Source: Dromaius novaehollandiae (taxonomy: Eukaryota; Chordata; Aves; Casuariiformes; Dromaiidae). From it: a stretch of DNA of 64,000 nucleotides. This document shows, in pieces, positions 49,027-61,370 of this stretch. A program made the translations under genes and the position numbers. Under the pieces are notes generated by a model. The model made no database searches, was not told the DNA's origin, and worked only from the letters and a program-made list of their open reading frames with translations. Every line of letters starts with the position of its first letter. Position 1 is the stretch's first letter. The DNA lies in NCBI RefSeq assembly GCF_036370855.1, contig NC_088099.1, positions 140,809,517 through 140,873,516 of the forward strand. Direction: 5' to 3'.

Positions 49027-50298
49027 CAGAAAGCATCAATTCTTGGTATTATCTTATTATGAAAAAAATATTTCCTTTCATGTAGAAACCAAATTAACTG
49101 TCTGCTCTCTCATATTTCCAGAAAAGGAGTTTGTAAATACAGCCTGCTTTTACTAAAAAACAGGGAGTCAAACATAAAAATAAAAACCAAACACTGAAAA
49201 TTGACTTTCTTCTTAAATTCTCACAATTTTTTAACAAAAAAATCATAGTATTTCAGTAACATTTGTAAATCTGCAAATAATTGAGTTTACCAAATAGTAC
49301 AGAAGGAATCATGGAAATATCTTTGTTATCACAAGTGCTATCAAATTTTCTCACCCCAAATTTGGAAAATACTCTAATATTTCAGATGCCACAGTGTGAT
49401 AAATGTTATAACTCAATTGTCCGTGTCTCTAAAAAGTTTTCTTTGACAACTTCTCCTGGTGCAACAATGTTGCAAACTCTTAGTAGGGATTTTGGGAGGA
49501 ATTGTAAGAGGAATGGGAAAATCTGCTCTGGAGTTCCTCATTAGTGCTCAGGTTTGCTGGAAGACCTGTCCTATATACACAGTATCATGCTGGAACTCAT
49601 CTGTCTAAGTGATGTTTTAGTGAAAGAACATTGACAAAAAAGCATTGCTCCTCGTAGTGAATTTAATTTTTTCCAGATTGACCCTGATCTGCATCCCCCC
49701 TACCTTCTTTCTATTTTCTTCAAAGATAAAGTTCCAAAGTGGACACTCCGATTCAGCAAGAAATTCAATGGTTAAATTGGACACATTCTTTGGAAAGAGA
49801 TCACTATATCTGTTTGGTGGTTAGATTGACCTATTGTTATGGCAAAAGCAGACTGTCCCCTTGGAAATTGAAATCAAAGGTTAAGGGTGGGCACTAACTT
49901 AAACAGCATTTTGAAGCATATATTTTTCTTCCTCTCCATAAAATCAATTTGAAGCTAATCAAAATATCAACAAGGTAAATGATACTCTTCCCCTTCTCAT
50001 CAAGGAAGTTTGATGAAGTTAAGTAAGAGAAATGAGTGAAAAAACTTAGTGAGGTCAGACTCTGTAACCAGAAACACATTGAACACCTTTTGTGAAGTAC
50101 AATTGCTGAAAAGTAACCAAATAAAATCCTCAAATTATAAATTTTCATTTCATGCACAAGAAAAAATATGGAATGACAGATTTATCTCTGCTTTGGTATT
50201 TAATCCATCACAAAAGTAGTGAGAATTCTGAGGGGAAAAAAAAAAGCTTAGGTCTTAAACCAGCAAATACCTTGGAGAAGGAATTTGGAATCTCTTTC

Positions 50299-50522
50299 CA
50301 GATTGAATTTTATAGCTAGATCTTTCTTGTTGTCCTCCTCAGTCTTAAACTTGGGGACAGAAGCACTCAAACTCCAGTGTTGTATTTGAATTTTGTATCT
50401 TGGCGCTGTTTCTGACGGTTGCCAGTACCAGATGTTTCCAAAGAAGGTCTTTATTTATTTTTAACTCCGTTGATAGGAGCCATCTGCTTCCCAAATATCT
50501 CAGCTAAAGAATGACTGCCATG
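50299..50522 (+). repeat. Direct repeat copy A of an unassigned family
   Basis: This copy pairs with 51972-52160. Shared blocks are TGAATTTTATAGCTAGATCT, CAGTCTTAAACT, CACTCAAA, GTATTTGAATT and, further on, AAGAATGACTGCCATG (50507-50522), in the same order and orientation. By eye the first 100 bp are about 80% alike. I do not recognise the family. It could be a dispersed repeat, an old local duplication, or a pair of LTRs. Confidence 0.65.
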
Positions 50523-51971
50523 TATATTTAATAGCTAACTGGTAATGAACTGAGCTGAGCAACTTTATAATTAAGCAGGCATTTGTAAGTCCATTCTCTC
50601 TTCTTCTGCATACCTAGCTAGGGACTTTAAGCTTTCTGGATTTGCAAATTGCAATGTAATTTCCAAAGGATATGGACCTTTGTATACTGAAATGAAGCTA
50701 ACTCAGTTTTCTTGGATACAGTTCACCAATCCCTAAGACATAGCTTATGAACCCAAGAATCAGCAGAACTTACTTTAGAAAGACATATGTGCTGAAAATG
50801 TATTCAGTACAGGTAAAACAGCAGTTAAGACTTGTACAAGACAAAATCATATCAGAGTAAAATAAAATCAAAATATATTTTTGTAAAAATGCTTTTCAAG
50901 AGGCATTTTTGCCCTTTGCTGATTCATAACATTTAGAAGTTTTGCAATGATAAAATAAGCCACTCCTATTAATCAATGTTCCTGTTCAATGAAAATGGAA
51001 GTTTATGGAATTTCTTATACAAATCTTAAGCAGGCACCCTGATCCTGACTTTTCTTCTGTCGATTACAAAGAATTGTTTGCCTTTGATGATACATCTTAT
51101 GGATTTTGGCCAGTTCAGCTCACTGTTAAGAACTAGTGATGGTCATACCACTGATTTACAGTTGAATGCCAGCACCAACTTTGAAAATATGAATGCTCTT
51201 TTCTTCAGAATTGCTCTGAAAATCCCTAGAGAAGAAAACAACTGTCTGGCCCTTCCATTTTCAATCTGAGCAGGAAGTTCAGGGGAACAAGAAAGCTATA
51301 ATAATACCAGAATATTTGTACAAAGTTAAAGTTGAATCTGGGGTGGAATCAAGTGTATTCCTTCTTCTTTTTCTTTTTTAATTAGGCTTGTAATGCTTAT
51401 CAGCACATGATTTTATCCTGGTGTTTCGGTCACATTTTAAGGATGCCAGAAAATCCTTCTCCACAAGGAGAGCTTATGACTTCTAATACTTTCTGCCTTT
51501 ATGGTTTGCACACCATGGAAATGTCATGTGTATTTATGTGCCCTGAGAGGAACACCTGAGAAGCTGTGCTTTGGGACACCCCATCAGTCTCTGAACTCCC
51601 CGGTGTGCTAGATTAGACATTCAAGCAGAGAGCACATAATTCAACTGTGAATTGAATCTTCTGCTTCTTCTGTACCCATATCGAACTCATGTATCCAGTC
51701 CCACTTGCTTTTAGAGTCGTGGTGAAGAGTAGGGCTTTTAGTAGTCATGAAGTGCAGAGGCAAGAAAGGCACTTTGTATACAATAATCATTTTTGAGCAC
51801 CATACTTCCCCATATTTAGCAATATATTGCCATATGATATCGAAAGGGAAAAAGTGTCAAACTATTAAGCTATGCAGTATCCCTCATGCATCCCTGGAGC
51901 AGTCAATGACTAACAGTTCTATTTTCTAGTTTACTCAGATTCAGAAGTTTCCACCGGCTTCTGGCTGATCT
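50523..51971. other. Segment between the two direct-repeat copies
   Basis: About 1.45 kb with no retroviral gag, protease or polymerase motif visible in any frame and no long ORF. If the flanking repeats are LTRs, the interior would be non-coding or decayed beyond recognition. Confidence 0.5.
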
Positions 51972-52160
51972 CAGACTGAATTTTATAGCTAGATCTTCTC
52001 TGTTTTTTAGATCTTCTTCAGTCTTAAACTCAAGGATAGAAACACTCAAATTACAGTGCTGTATTTGAATTCTATAGCTTAGCAAACTTCTAAGGGGGTT
52101 TTATCTCCTTCGGCATGGAGGGAATACAGAGAGGGTGGGTGAGAAAGAATAACTGCCATG
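51972..52160 (+). repeat. Direct repeat copy B of an unassigned family
   Basis: This copy matches copy A 1.67 kb upstream, with an extra 7 bp near 52010 and a shorter stretch before the last shared block AAGAATAACTGCCATG (52145-52160). Neither copy shows a clear TG...CA terminus, poly(A) tail or target-site duplication by eye. Confidence 0.65.
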
Positions 52161-52455
52161 CTGAACTTCTTTGGTGATGGACAATTTATCAGCTCTGTAC
52201 AGTAGGATCAGGGAAATGTGTGGAGGGAGATCAAGCTAGACTTAAACTTGTGCACAAAATAATAAAGCAGTGGCACACAAGGAATTTCTCAGTGTGACAT
52301 GCCTCTTTGCAAAGTCAGCCCTGAAAAGAGCTCTGCATGGGGCTCATTAAAATTCTGCAGTCATGGTCCACAAACAGAGCAGGACACAGAAAGAATAAAG
52401 GCCTGTACAAACACAGAGTTTCAGGGAAAATCACATTGCTTTGTTATAATGTGAT

Positions 52456-52530
52456 GGCTCAGTCCTGAAAACCATACTCTCACTAGAATTCCTATTGACT
52501 TCAATCACATGATAGAGTCCTCAGTACTAT
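52456..52530. repeat. Ancient repeat relic with CCTATTGACTTCAAT centre
   Basis: GGCTCAGTCCTGAAAACCAT, ACTCTCACTAGAATTCCTAT and TGACTTCAATCACATGATAG follow the half-palindrome GATCCTGCAAACACTTACTC and CCCATTGACTTCAATGGG seen in the same group of old sauropsid repeats. Only the left half and the centre are clear. Confidence 0.4.
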
Positions 52531-55500
52531 CTAAAGAAAAACCAGCACTGCAGAATCATGAAGAAACCACACCAGTCTAAATAAAACGTCTGTTCATGCC
52601 TCTTTCACCTTGCTGCCTCAGTATGGCTGAAGATACAATTTATTTTCTTACTGAAAATATGAAAGGCATGTAAAGATCATTTTGTGTGAAATTATTTGTA
52701 TTTGTTCTATAAAGAAATAGAGTTGGATTTTTTTGCTCATATCCTGACATCAAAATATTGAATTTTTCACTAATCAATGGATTTTAAGACCTGAGAGCAA
52801 CAGTTAGCCAGGACGCCCTCCATTACTAAAGTAATTAACTCCTGTACAAACCCATAGCCTGTACTTAGTTGAAGTGTATTTTCTAGAAGGAAATCTAATG
52901 TAAAACCCTGATCCCACTTTCTCACAGACATAAACATGTAACAGGGAGTGAGGAATTGGGCTTTAGGACTTTTTGTTTGGTTTAATGCAGGGTAGAGCCT
53001 GCTCTTAATTCTGGTTTATCAATTCATTAATTCATGAAATATTAATTCATAAAATAAAATAGAAAATGCCAGACAATAGTATTCTCTAAAAAAATTTATT
53101 TTATTTTTTTAAACTAGCATGCATCGTTGCTCCAGAAAGTCCAGTCCTGCTCTCCTTACTCAGGCAACCCCCTCATTGATTTCATCTGGATTTTATCTGA
53201 ATAAAGAACTGCAGGATCTGATCCCATGGACTGCAGATGAAATAAATCCAACAAGATATCTCATTAAGAAAACAAGTCAAAAGGAATTTTCTCTCTGTAG
53301 TGTGAGAGATATTGACAGAAGCTAACCTTACCAGCAAGCTTGTTGTTTCTACATAAACCTGCTCTCTTTCAGATTTTTCGGGACCTGTTGCCAAAGAACT
53401 TTGGCAGAGTCTATATTTGCCACTGCTGATCCATATTAACAGGGTTTGTAGGTCATTTGAAAGCTAAGCGAGACCTCGCTTTTCTCATTTTGCCAATTTC
53501 ATTATGTTTTGGCTGGTAGTTAAGGGTCATTTCCAAAAGCCTAATGGACATTTTTATTACGTTTCTACCAGGGCATTGCTTACTTTCTTTTCCTGGCAGA
53601 TTTCCGTGTTCACTGTGACTAATGCAACCTCTATTGTTATTTGACAAGAAGAAAAAAAAGACAATTTTTTTCATTCCCCAATGAGAGAAGCTGTCAGCTA
53701 CCAGAAGAATAAAGACTTCAGTGTTTACCTTTCCACACAGCCCAATGACTGCCTAGAGGCAACAGGAGATTTTTCACGGATTGAATGAAAGAATATGCAA
53801 AATGGTATCAAGGGACTGAAAAAGCAAATAATTAGCATAGTTGTACTAGTCAGTCCACCTTTCCTTAAGTGGCATACTGCTGTGGAAACAAAGAAAGATC
53901 ACTTTTAGATAGCTATTAGCATTTCAACTAAAAATGGTCAGCCTTCGGCCACTAAGGGTGCATGGAGGGTTGCTATGTTGTATGGATGCATGGAGGGAAT
54001 GCCAAAGTGCGTCACAGGGCCTATTTATTGCCTTCGGGGCTGACCTTGAAGTATTTACCTCAGCAGAATGGAACCAAAAGGGCGTTTTGGCTGAGTAAGG
54101 AATGAAGGATTGCACCTCTGGGAGCCAATCTGGGAGCCTCAGTGCCCAGCCTTAGTAACGAGTTTGGATGTCAGACAGGAGTATTTCAGCAGGAAATCTC
54201 AGCTCCATGATCTCCACCAGGATGACATTTCATCTCTTGCTTAGAAAGGGAGTGGGAGGATTTTCATTATGCTTGGGCCTGTATTTACAGTCTTTGCTGT
54301 TTCCCCTGAATGCTGATTTCTCACAGAAGGTGCAGAGAACAGAATTTCTTACTTTTCTGGTGCATCTCACCCCCAGCCTCCAACTTCCCCCCATTTTTCC
54401 AAGTGCAGGTGTAACAGTCCTACACTGCTGGGTGCTCTCAAAGTGTCTTACCCCCTTGGCTGGACTAGCCAGGATATACATTTTGAAACCGGTGGTAGCT
54501 TTGCTCTGTGTGTCTACAGATGTGTTATTTAGCAGAGGAAGTGGGGCAGAGAATGTGTGATGTTCTTTATTTACATTCTAGTGAGAGTCAATTTTTTTAA
54601 GGATTTGACCTCAGCAAGATCTGCATACGCATGCAATTCAGAGGGCCAGGAGGATTTCCCTAGCACAGCAGCACAAATGCAGCATCCACGCTCCTCAGGC
54701 TCCTGTGGGCACTGGATTTAGAGTGGAGGAGTAAGTAGCGTGGCCCAGGTTTATTTCCTCATTGGACTGACTGTCAGGGGAGAGGATGGCAGGCTGCGCG
54801 CTGATGGCTGTTGCTGCAGAGCAGCCCCTGAGCACGCTGGGCAGCCCCGGGCCTCGCTGGTGCCTGTTGCTCCTGCTGGTACCAGTCTTTCTTCAGATGC
54901 AACTCCATCAGCAGAAGCAGGAAATTTTGTCTGAACTAATACTGAGAGGCTCAGCAAGCTGTGTGTGAGCTCTGGTGTCAAAACTACTGACCTGCAGCAC
55001 AGCCTGCCAATACCAATCCTGTCAGACTAATTAGGAGATAGTGTGGTAGTGTCTCCTTCATACACTGAAAGGGTAATGCTGGTGCCTATTTAAAATTTAT
55101 AAGGGACTGAAGAAATAGATATAGCTGATTAATTTTTCTCTATATATGCATATATATATATATCTTTGCATCTACTGATCTTCAGAAAAATTACATTTGA
55201 AGAATAAAACCATGTTATACCATCTTTTATTTAAAGGCCTTTAGAGTATGTCTAGATTTGACAGTTAATCAGTTTTTCTTAGTTTCAGAGGTTAATACTT
55301 GCATTTTTAAATGGCCAAATTAAGAATTTTTTTTATTTATAGAGCTTACTGAGCTTATCATTTAAGCTCAATGGAATAGATAAAATACGCCTGTAAACTA
55401 ATTTCTGCAATTTTTCATACATATAGCTCAAATACTAGTGTGTATCATGAAACTGATACTGATTTCAAATGAAAGATATTTCATGGATTATTTTCTTAGT

Positions 55501-56234
55501 GTTTAGCTTGTTATAACAACTAATGTATTACAGAAGTAGTGTTAAAATTTCTTTGATAAACTGACTTGTTAAATTTAAGCATTCTCTGTATTTGCTTCAT
55601 GGTGTTTCGACACTCCAGAAATTCCAATACAATGTGCAGACAAGGAATAAAACTCACGGAAGCTTAGTGGATTTATGTGGGGACAAGATCTTGTTTTTTT
55701 CTGTTTTAGATAAACTATTTTTTGTTTCTGGCTGTCCAGCTCTGTACAACATATTTATAGTATGAATCTATGAAACTCCCTAATACTCATTTTGTATGTG
55801 TCTGAGTCTGTTTCTTACATTTTAGTGTCACTTTTATTTTGACAAAATTTTATTCTAGCTTTCAGAATAGTTTGAATCCTCTGGCAAAATGCAAGATAAG
55901 TCTGTGCTATTTGAGATTTTAGAGTCCAGTTGTTTGATCCCCAGATTATTGCATTTGTATAACAATGCAATGCATCCAAATTTCTGGATTTTGTACAATT
56001 GCATTGATTTCATAGAACATTTCCTCAGTGCAGTGCATCAGTCAGATTTCTCTGTTAGCTGCTGTTGTATTGAGATTAGCGTGTTGCTGGTGCACTTTCA
56101 TCAGGACAGGATCATTAGCCAACTGCTATCACCTCTGCAATCTGAACAGGCGGACACCACTTTAGCCGGACAAGATGAGGCAGATAAAGTTCCAGCTTAC
56201 TTTTATTTAATCGACTTACTGTAAGAACATGAAA
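52531..56234. other. Intron 1, no exon seen
   Basis: A 130-codon ATG frame at 54168-54560 is the longest ATG-initiated frame outside repeats. It has hydrophobic stretches but no recognised domain and no splice context, so I treat it as chance. A small GC-richer pocket lies at 54640-54990. Confidence 0.5.
55139..55163. repeat. AT dinucleotide repeat
   Basis: TCTATATATGCATATATATA followed by TATAT. Short AT microsatellite with a central TGCA. Confidence 0.75.
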
Positions 56235-56372
56235 CTTGAGGATTCAGGTTTCCCATCTGAAAAATGCAGATAATGGCATTTTCTTTCTTTCAAAAAGTGT
56301 TGCATAGATAAATTCATTCAAGAAAGTGAGATAGCAAAAGAATGAGGCCATGGGTAGATAGATGCTAAGATG
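56235..56372 (+). mobile_element. MIR/CORE-SINE-like 3' segment
   Basis: TTTCCCATCTGAAAAATGCA (56249) and GATAATGGCA, followed by GTGTTGCATAGATAAATTCA (56300) and GAATGAGGCCATGGGTAGAT (56340), track the conserved 3' half of MIR-like amniote SINEs (cf. TTTCCCCATCTGTAAAATGG...). The copy is in sense orientation. The 5' tRNA-derived head is not recognisable. Confidence 0.65.
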
Positions 56373-57411
56373 ATGGTGCAGGAGGAGACCTGCTAGATCT
56401 ACCTGGGCCTAAACACACCACAGGTTTGGATACACTTTTATTCAAAAAATACAATTTGTTTTTACCCAAACTGTTTGATAAATAAGATGTGAAAGAAAAG
56501 GTTTTGAAAACAGCTCTTTGCTTCAGTTTTCCAGAAATGAACTAGGTAGATTTTGGAGTGCTTGGATTCACAAAGTTTCTTTGTGAATCTCTCTTTAAGC
56601 ACTCTTCCTAATACCAGTGCAGAGTTGTTGCACCTTCCCTATAATTTATAGATGATGCCACTTATCTGAAGAATAAAAGCTAATGTTAAAATCCCAGTTT
56701 TGCCTGCATCAGAGAGAGGTTTTATGCTATCTTCACCCGTCAAACGTAGATCAGTGAAGTATGGCTCAGCAACCAGACTACTCAGTGGCTGAAACCTCTA
56801 ACTTTCTCCCACTGAAGCTGAATTATTTCAGTTTTTTAACTGTAAAAAAGAACTTTAAATGGGTCAATTTTAAACAAATGAACCTCCAAAAATTAAGTCA
56901 GTTTTCTACATTATTGCCTGTGGGAGTGACTGTTTTAGTGAGATACCGTCATATTGCTCTGGGGGTGATTTTCTACCATAGCAATAAGAATGAAAAACAC
57001 ACACACAGACTGAAGTCTTTTGTGGTGTATGCAGAGAAAGGAGCAATTCTCAGGACACATGTCTGTGGATCTGATGACCTATTAAAGTCACATCTTAAGT
57101 GTTTATGCTTTTAACAGGCTCCCAGTGTGCCCCTGGCCTCTGAATTGTGCTGTGCTCAGTGCAGTACAACAGTATGTCTCTACTCTTTTTAGATGTGTGG
57201 AGTTTTACTATGTTTAAGGGACCATCAGAGTTGCAACACCGGACTGCAGAGTTAAGGCCCATGCTTTATAGATAAAATTCTTCCTCTCTGGAAGGTGAAA
57301 GAGAACTCATTTTATGATACAAAAAGTAGAGGTGTATCTAACTCAGGAATCTCCACACCTCTCAGTACTGTAATGTCTAAGTTCCTCTGGACCCCCTAGA
57401 GAATTTTTCTC

Positions 57412-57475
57412 AGGTAGGCAGTCATAGTACCTATCTCAAAGGAATACAGTTAAGATATGGGATAAATTAATGGTT
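57412..57475 (+). mobile_element. MIR-like 3' fragment
   Basis: CAGTCATAGTACCTATCTCA (57420) and the following AGTTAAGATATGGGATAAAT resemble the MIR 3' portion, which reads ATAGTACCTACCTCATAGGG and ends in ATTAAATGAG. It is short and diverged, so the call is moderate. Confidence 0.5.
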
Positions 57476-57557
57476 TTTCCCATGATAAAACAGAAAATTT
57501 TCATCTAAAATGGGATCCAGCCCTTTGTAGTCTCAATATTGCTCCTGCACACTAGGG

Positions 57558-57591
57558 TTTTATTTTTTATTTTATTTTATTTTTTTTTTTT
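57558..57591 (+). repeat. T-rich (TTTTA) simple repeat
   Basis: Run of T with periodic A (TTTTATTTTTTATTTTATTT) ending in 12 or more T. Simple repeat. Confidence 0.85.
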
Positions 57592-58208
57592 CCTACTTCT
57601 TCTGTGTGTGACTTTGGTACTTAGTACTTTCCAGCAATGCGACACTTTTCTGACTTTTCTGGTCTGGCTTTTCTATGACTATGCATGGCAGAATTTCATT
57701 CACCAGGATTTGGAGTGGAGAATAAATTCACTACCCATACTGAATTTCTTTTACCTGTGAATGCCTTCTAGCTCAAGTTGTAGGAAACGCTTTTCAATAA
57801 ATATTTTAAATCAATAGAAATTTAACATTTAAATATTTTCTTCTTATAAGTCTGATGGAATAGCTTACGTTTTACCTGATTATATAATGTTACAGTGAGG
57901 ATTGCATTTTAGATTTCATTAACATAAATAGTTATCAATGGCATTACTGAGAAGATAAGAATTATCATAAGAAGCAGATTATTGGTTGAAAATATTTTAT
58001 TGTACTCCTCTATCAGTGAGCTAAACATACCAGGTACAGTTTACAGAGACTATTGACATGTTACAATGGATCATAATTATTCTAATGCATTTTTATCAAC
58101 TTTACCAGCAAAAGGTTGCAAATACATGTTTCCTTTTAAATCTCAAAAAACAAGCAACTAAACTTTGAGTCACTGAAGATAATGCAGCTGTAAAAAGTAT
58201 TGGGTCTG

Positions 58209-58233
58209 TGTATGCATATATATTATATATATG
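58209..58233. repeat. AT dinucleotide-rich repeat
   Basis: TGTATGCATATATATTATAT followed by ATATG. Short AT microsatellite. Confidence 0.75.
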
Positions 58234-60144
58234 AGAATGACAATATAATGTAAAACTGAAAATTGGCTTAGTGTGATGCACACTATACAGCTATACATAT
58301 GCAAATATCTTCTGATTTTTGTGACCACACATACGTTTTAAATTGCTTTCCTCCAAATGCTGATGTTCTGTGATATATATAACACAAGGGGAAGTAAACA
58401 GCAATCTTGATGCTATTACCAAAAGGTGAAGCTGAGTGTGGTTATTTTTGGACTTAAATTACTGCCTGTTGGTTTAGACATTGATCCATATTGTAAGTGG
58501 ATTTTTAATGGAATCAGCAAGCTGAGGGTTTTTTTTGGCTAGTTTGCACAAGGTTTTCCAATCATCTGTCAAATAAATAAGCATTTATAAAATAAACTTG
58601 AGTATAGTATTTGAAAGATTTAAGACTTATTTTGAAATTACCAATGATGTTTAAAGTTGTAAGTCTATTCAAGAAGCACTTCGAAGTTCAGATACTCTTC
58701 AAGAGGATATAGAACTTACTTCACTCAGTTGAACTGGATAATGAAATATACTGATATTTAGAAGTCTGATATATTTGGAAATGTATTTGTATTGCAATGA
58801 GAGTGACAAACAAAAGTAATGGCACTTTGCATATATCAAGTATTTTGTAAGCGAAATGCAATAACTTTGGGTTTTATATGTAGTATTCTGTACCAATAAG
58901 AATATTAGTGTCTGCAGAGAAAGTTAGACTTGAATTCTCAAATATTCCAGTCAGACCCATAGCAGGATTTAGACACTTTTGAGTGCAACCTAGGTGGTAT
59001 TTAAGCACTTAAGCTGAAGCAAATGGTGAAGGATCCTTTGCTCCTCCTCCTTTCTCAGAGTACTTTAGGTACTTGGAGGTACTAAAGTAATATTTGATGA
59101 TTTAAATGTACATAGATGCTCAAGATTCTGCCACTACATATGCTTAGATGACCTTGGATAAGGAGAATATTTCAGTTTCTATTTATAAGTAAGTCTATCT
59201 GGGTGTTCACACTGGAGATCCCTCCATGTATGTGGACCCAATGAAGCAGTGTGCTGGAAGCATGCCAATAGCATGGAGTTCAACCTAATGAATACCAGCT
59301 GCAGCCACTTACATCCATTCAGAAATTGGCAGAAAGAAGTGACAGAGAACCCAGGCAGTGGATCAGGTCCTTAAACTGTGGGCCATATAAGGCTGAGCGT
59401 CATCAGCAGCAATGAGGTCCATTTCTGTTATTAGATATCCTTGCAGTAGGTGACAGACCAACAGACTTATGCACGCTCAAGAGAACAACATCTCTGTGCA
59501 GTAATTATGTATTTATCTAATTTTTTCAGCTAGTGAAAAGTTAGTCAGCTGAAAGGCTAGATTAGTCAATCCAGTCGTTTTAGTGTTTTACTAATTAGTC
59601 TGGTAGTCATTGAAAGCATTAAACTCATATTTCCTATGGTGGTAATTTTGGATAATCTAATTTTTGAATGAAACACATAAGGATCTGAAAATGCAAGACA
59701 GAGGAGGACATTAAAATGATAATAATTTCAATTAGTAGCCACTCTGAAAATTCGATGATGTCACTTACCCAAGGTTAGAGTGCAAGCCTGTGCAAATCCA
59801 GACATAGAGCCCAGTCTACTAGAAGTGTAACATGAGGCTATCTTATCTTTCTTAAAGTAAATCCATTTCAAAATTCTCAGGAAAAAAAATCATCACAGGT
59901 TTATCTCTTTGTATCAGAATATACAAACCACATAGGCTGCTCCATTCTTCTGTTTTCTTCATACCTTTGCATTATTTTGATTGTATTTTCTAGAATAGTT
60001 CATAGTATCCTTGTCAAATGTGTCCAAATAAAACCTTCATACTCCCTGCCTTAATTATACTAGAGACTGGAAAAAGAAAAGACTTTTCTGATTAATTTCA
60101 ACTACTGATTTTCATTTCATTCACAGACTAAGTATTAATGTCTT

Positions 60145-60168
60145 AAAAAAAAAAAAAAAAAAAAAAAA
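60145..60168 (+). repeat. Poly(A) tract of 24 bases
   Basis: Uninterrupted run of 24 A after ATTAATGTCTT. It could be a simple repeat or the tail of a retroposed RNA; I see no coding match or target-site duplication next to it. Confidence 0.9.
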
Positions 60169-61332
60169 GAAACCAATCAATGACATAGCTGAGTACAAAA
60201 ATATGCCTAAAACTTGATCTTATTTGCCAGCCTTTACTGGCTACAGAAATGTAATTGCTTTAAGTCAAAACATACCCTTTAACTGCTTTTAGAACATTGT
60301 TGTGAATGGCCTAATACCTCAAGATGTAGTTTAAGCTCTCTACAAGGGCTGATTAATCATTAAAAATGTGTTTTGTTTTCTTGATCTACTGAGTTTTGAG
60401 AGCTTCAATACCCAGAGTCATTCTCCTGTAACAAGTAATTTTAAAAGCTTTTCTGTGTGATAGTTACTTCATTGGCCCTGGTTGTTACAAAAGTTCAAGA
60501 TAGGAGAGCTGAATAATAAAGGCCTATTGGGAAAGCTTGGTGGGCAGGATTTATTTTCTTCAAATATAAACACAAGTTAATCCTCATTTTTCTGGAAGAA
60601 AGCTAAGGCATGGAGAAGCCAAACAGAGACAGTGGCACAATAAGGTCTAGACCACAGGAGTTTCTGATTTGTTTTGTGTCTATTCAGATGGGCACTGTAA
60701 AATGACTGTTTCCATCATGCCTGTTTGTCTCAGACAATCACAAGTTGTTTTTTTCTGTCCCTGCAAGGATCAGTGTGCCCAACACTGTCATGCAGTGATT
60801 GCTATTAACATAGGCAACCCAAGGTAACGCCACATGATTGCATTTTCCAGCAGCTTAAGTTGGAAGATAGTAAAAGTTGCATCTTTTGAAATAATAAAGG
60901 CGCTAGCAGAACAAGCTGTAATTACTCCAGCTCAGTTAATATTTGGTTGGACATCCAGAACAGGCAAGAGAAACATAATTTATACTGCCCAGCTCCAGGC
61001 ATTTGAGCTATATGGATTTATCAGAAGGGCAGAAGCCTTCTACAGTCAGTGAAAAGAGAAAGGGTAATTAAAATCAGCTATACTGAGAGGCTACCTACAA
61101 GGACATGAGTGCAACATGCCTAGGATAGATGGTCTGAATAATATCCATATCTGTGCTCTTTTGCAAAGTATCTGTCACATGTTCCTTTTAATGTTTAGGG
61201 CTCAAATATATCCCAATATCCTGCTGCATACTAATAAGCCTCCTTGCTTACTGAAGGACATTTTTGCCTCTCTTGACTGTAGTGGGAACTTGCCATTGGC
61301 TCAAGAAGCTGAGATGTACTCTATTATTCTTT

Positions 61333-61370
61333 GAATATAGTAGAGGAAATGAAATATAGTAGAGGAAAAA
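61333..61370 (+). repeat. Two-copy tandem duplication of about 18 bp
   Basis: GAATATAGTAGAGGAAAT is followed directly by GAAATATAGTAGAGGAAAAA. A small local duplication. Confidence 0.8.

Larger units (their letters stand above)
46706..50298. other. Intron 1, CR1 fragment to direct-repeat copy A
   Basis: Contains the CORE-SINE at 47775, the T tracts at 47494 and 49003, and otherwise unassigned AT-rich DNA. Confidence 0.55.

Noticed and set aside
54168..54560. 130-codon ATG frame, hydrophobic
   Set aside because: It is the longest ATG frame outside repeats, but it has no domain, no homology I know, and an opposite-strand frame of similar quality overlaps it. Treated as chance.
56761..57114. 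117-codon frame beginning MAQQPDYSV, considered as ANGPT1 exon 2 or another exon
   Set aside because: It does not resemble the angiopoietin exon 2 sequence (LENYIVEN...) and has no acceptor immediately upstream.
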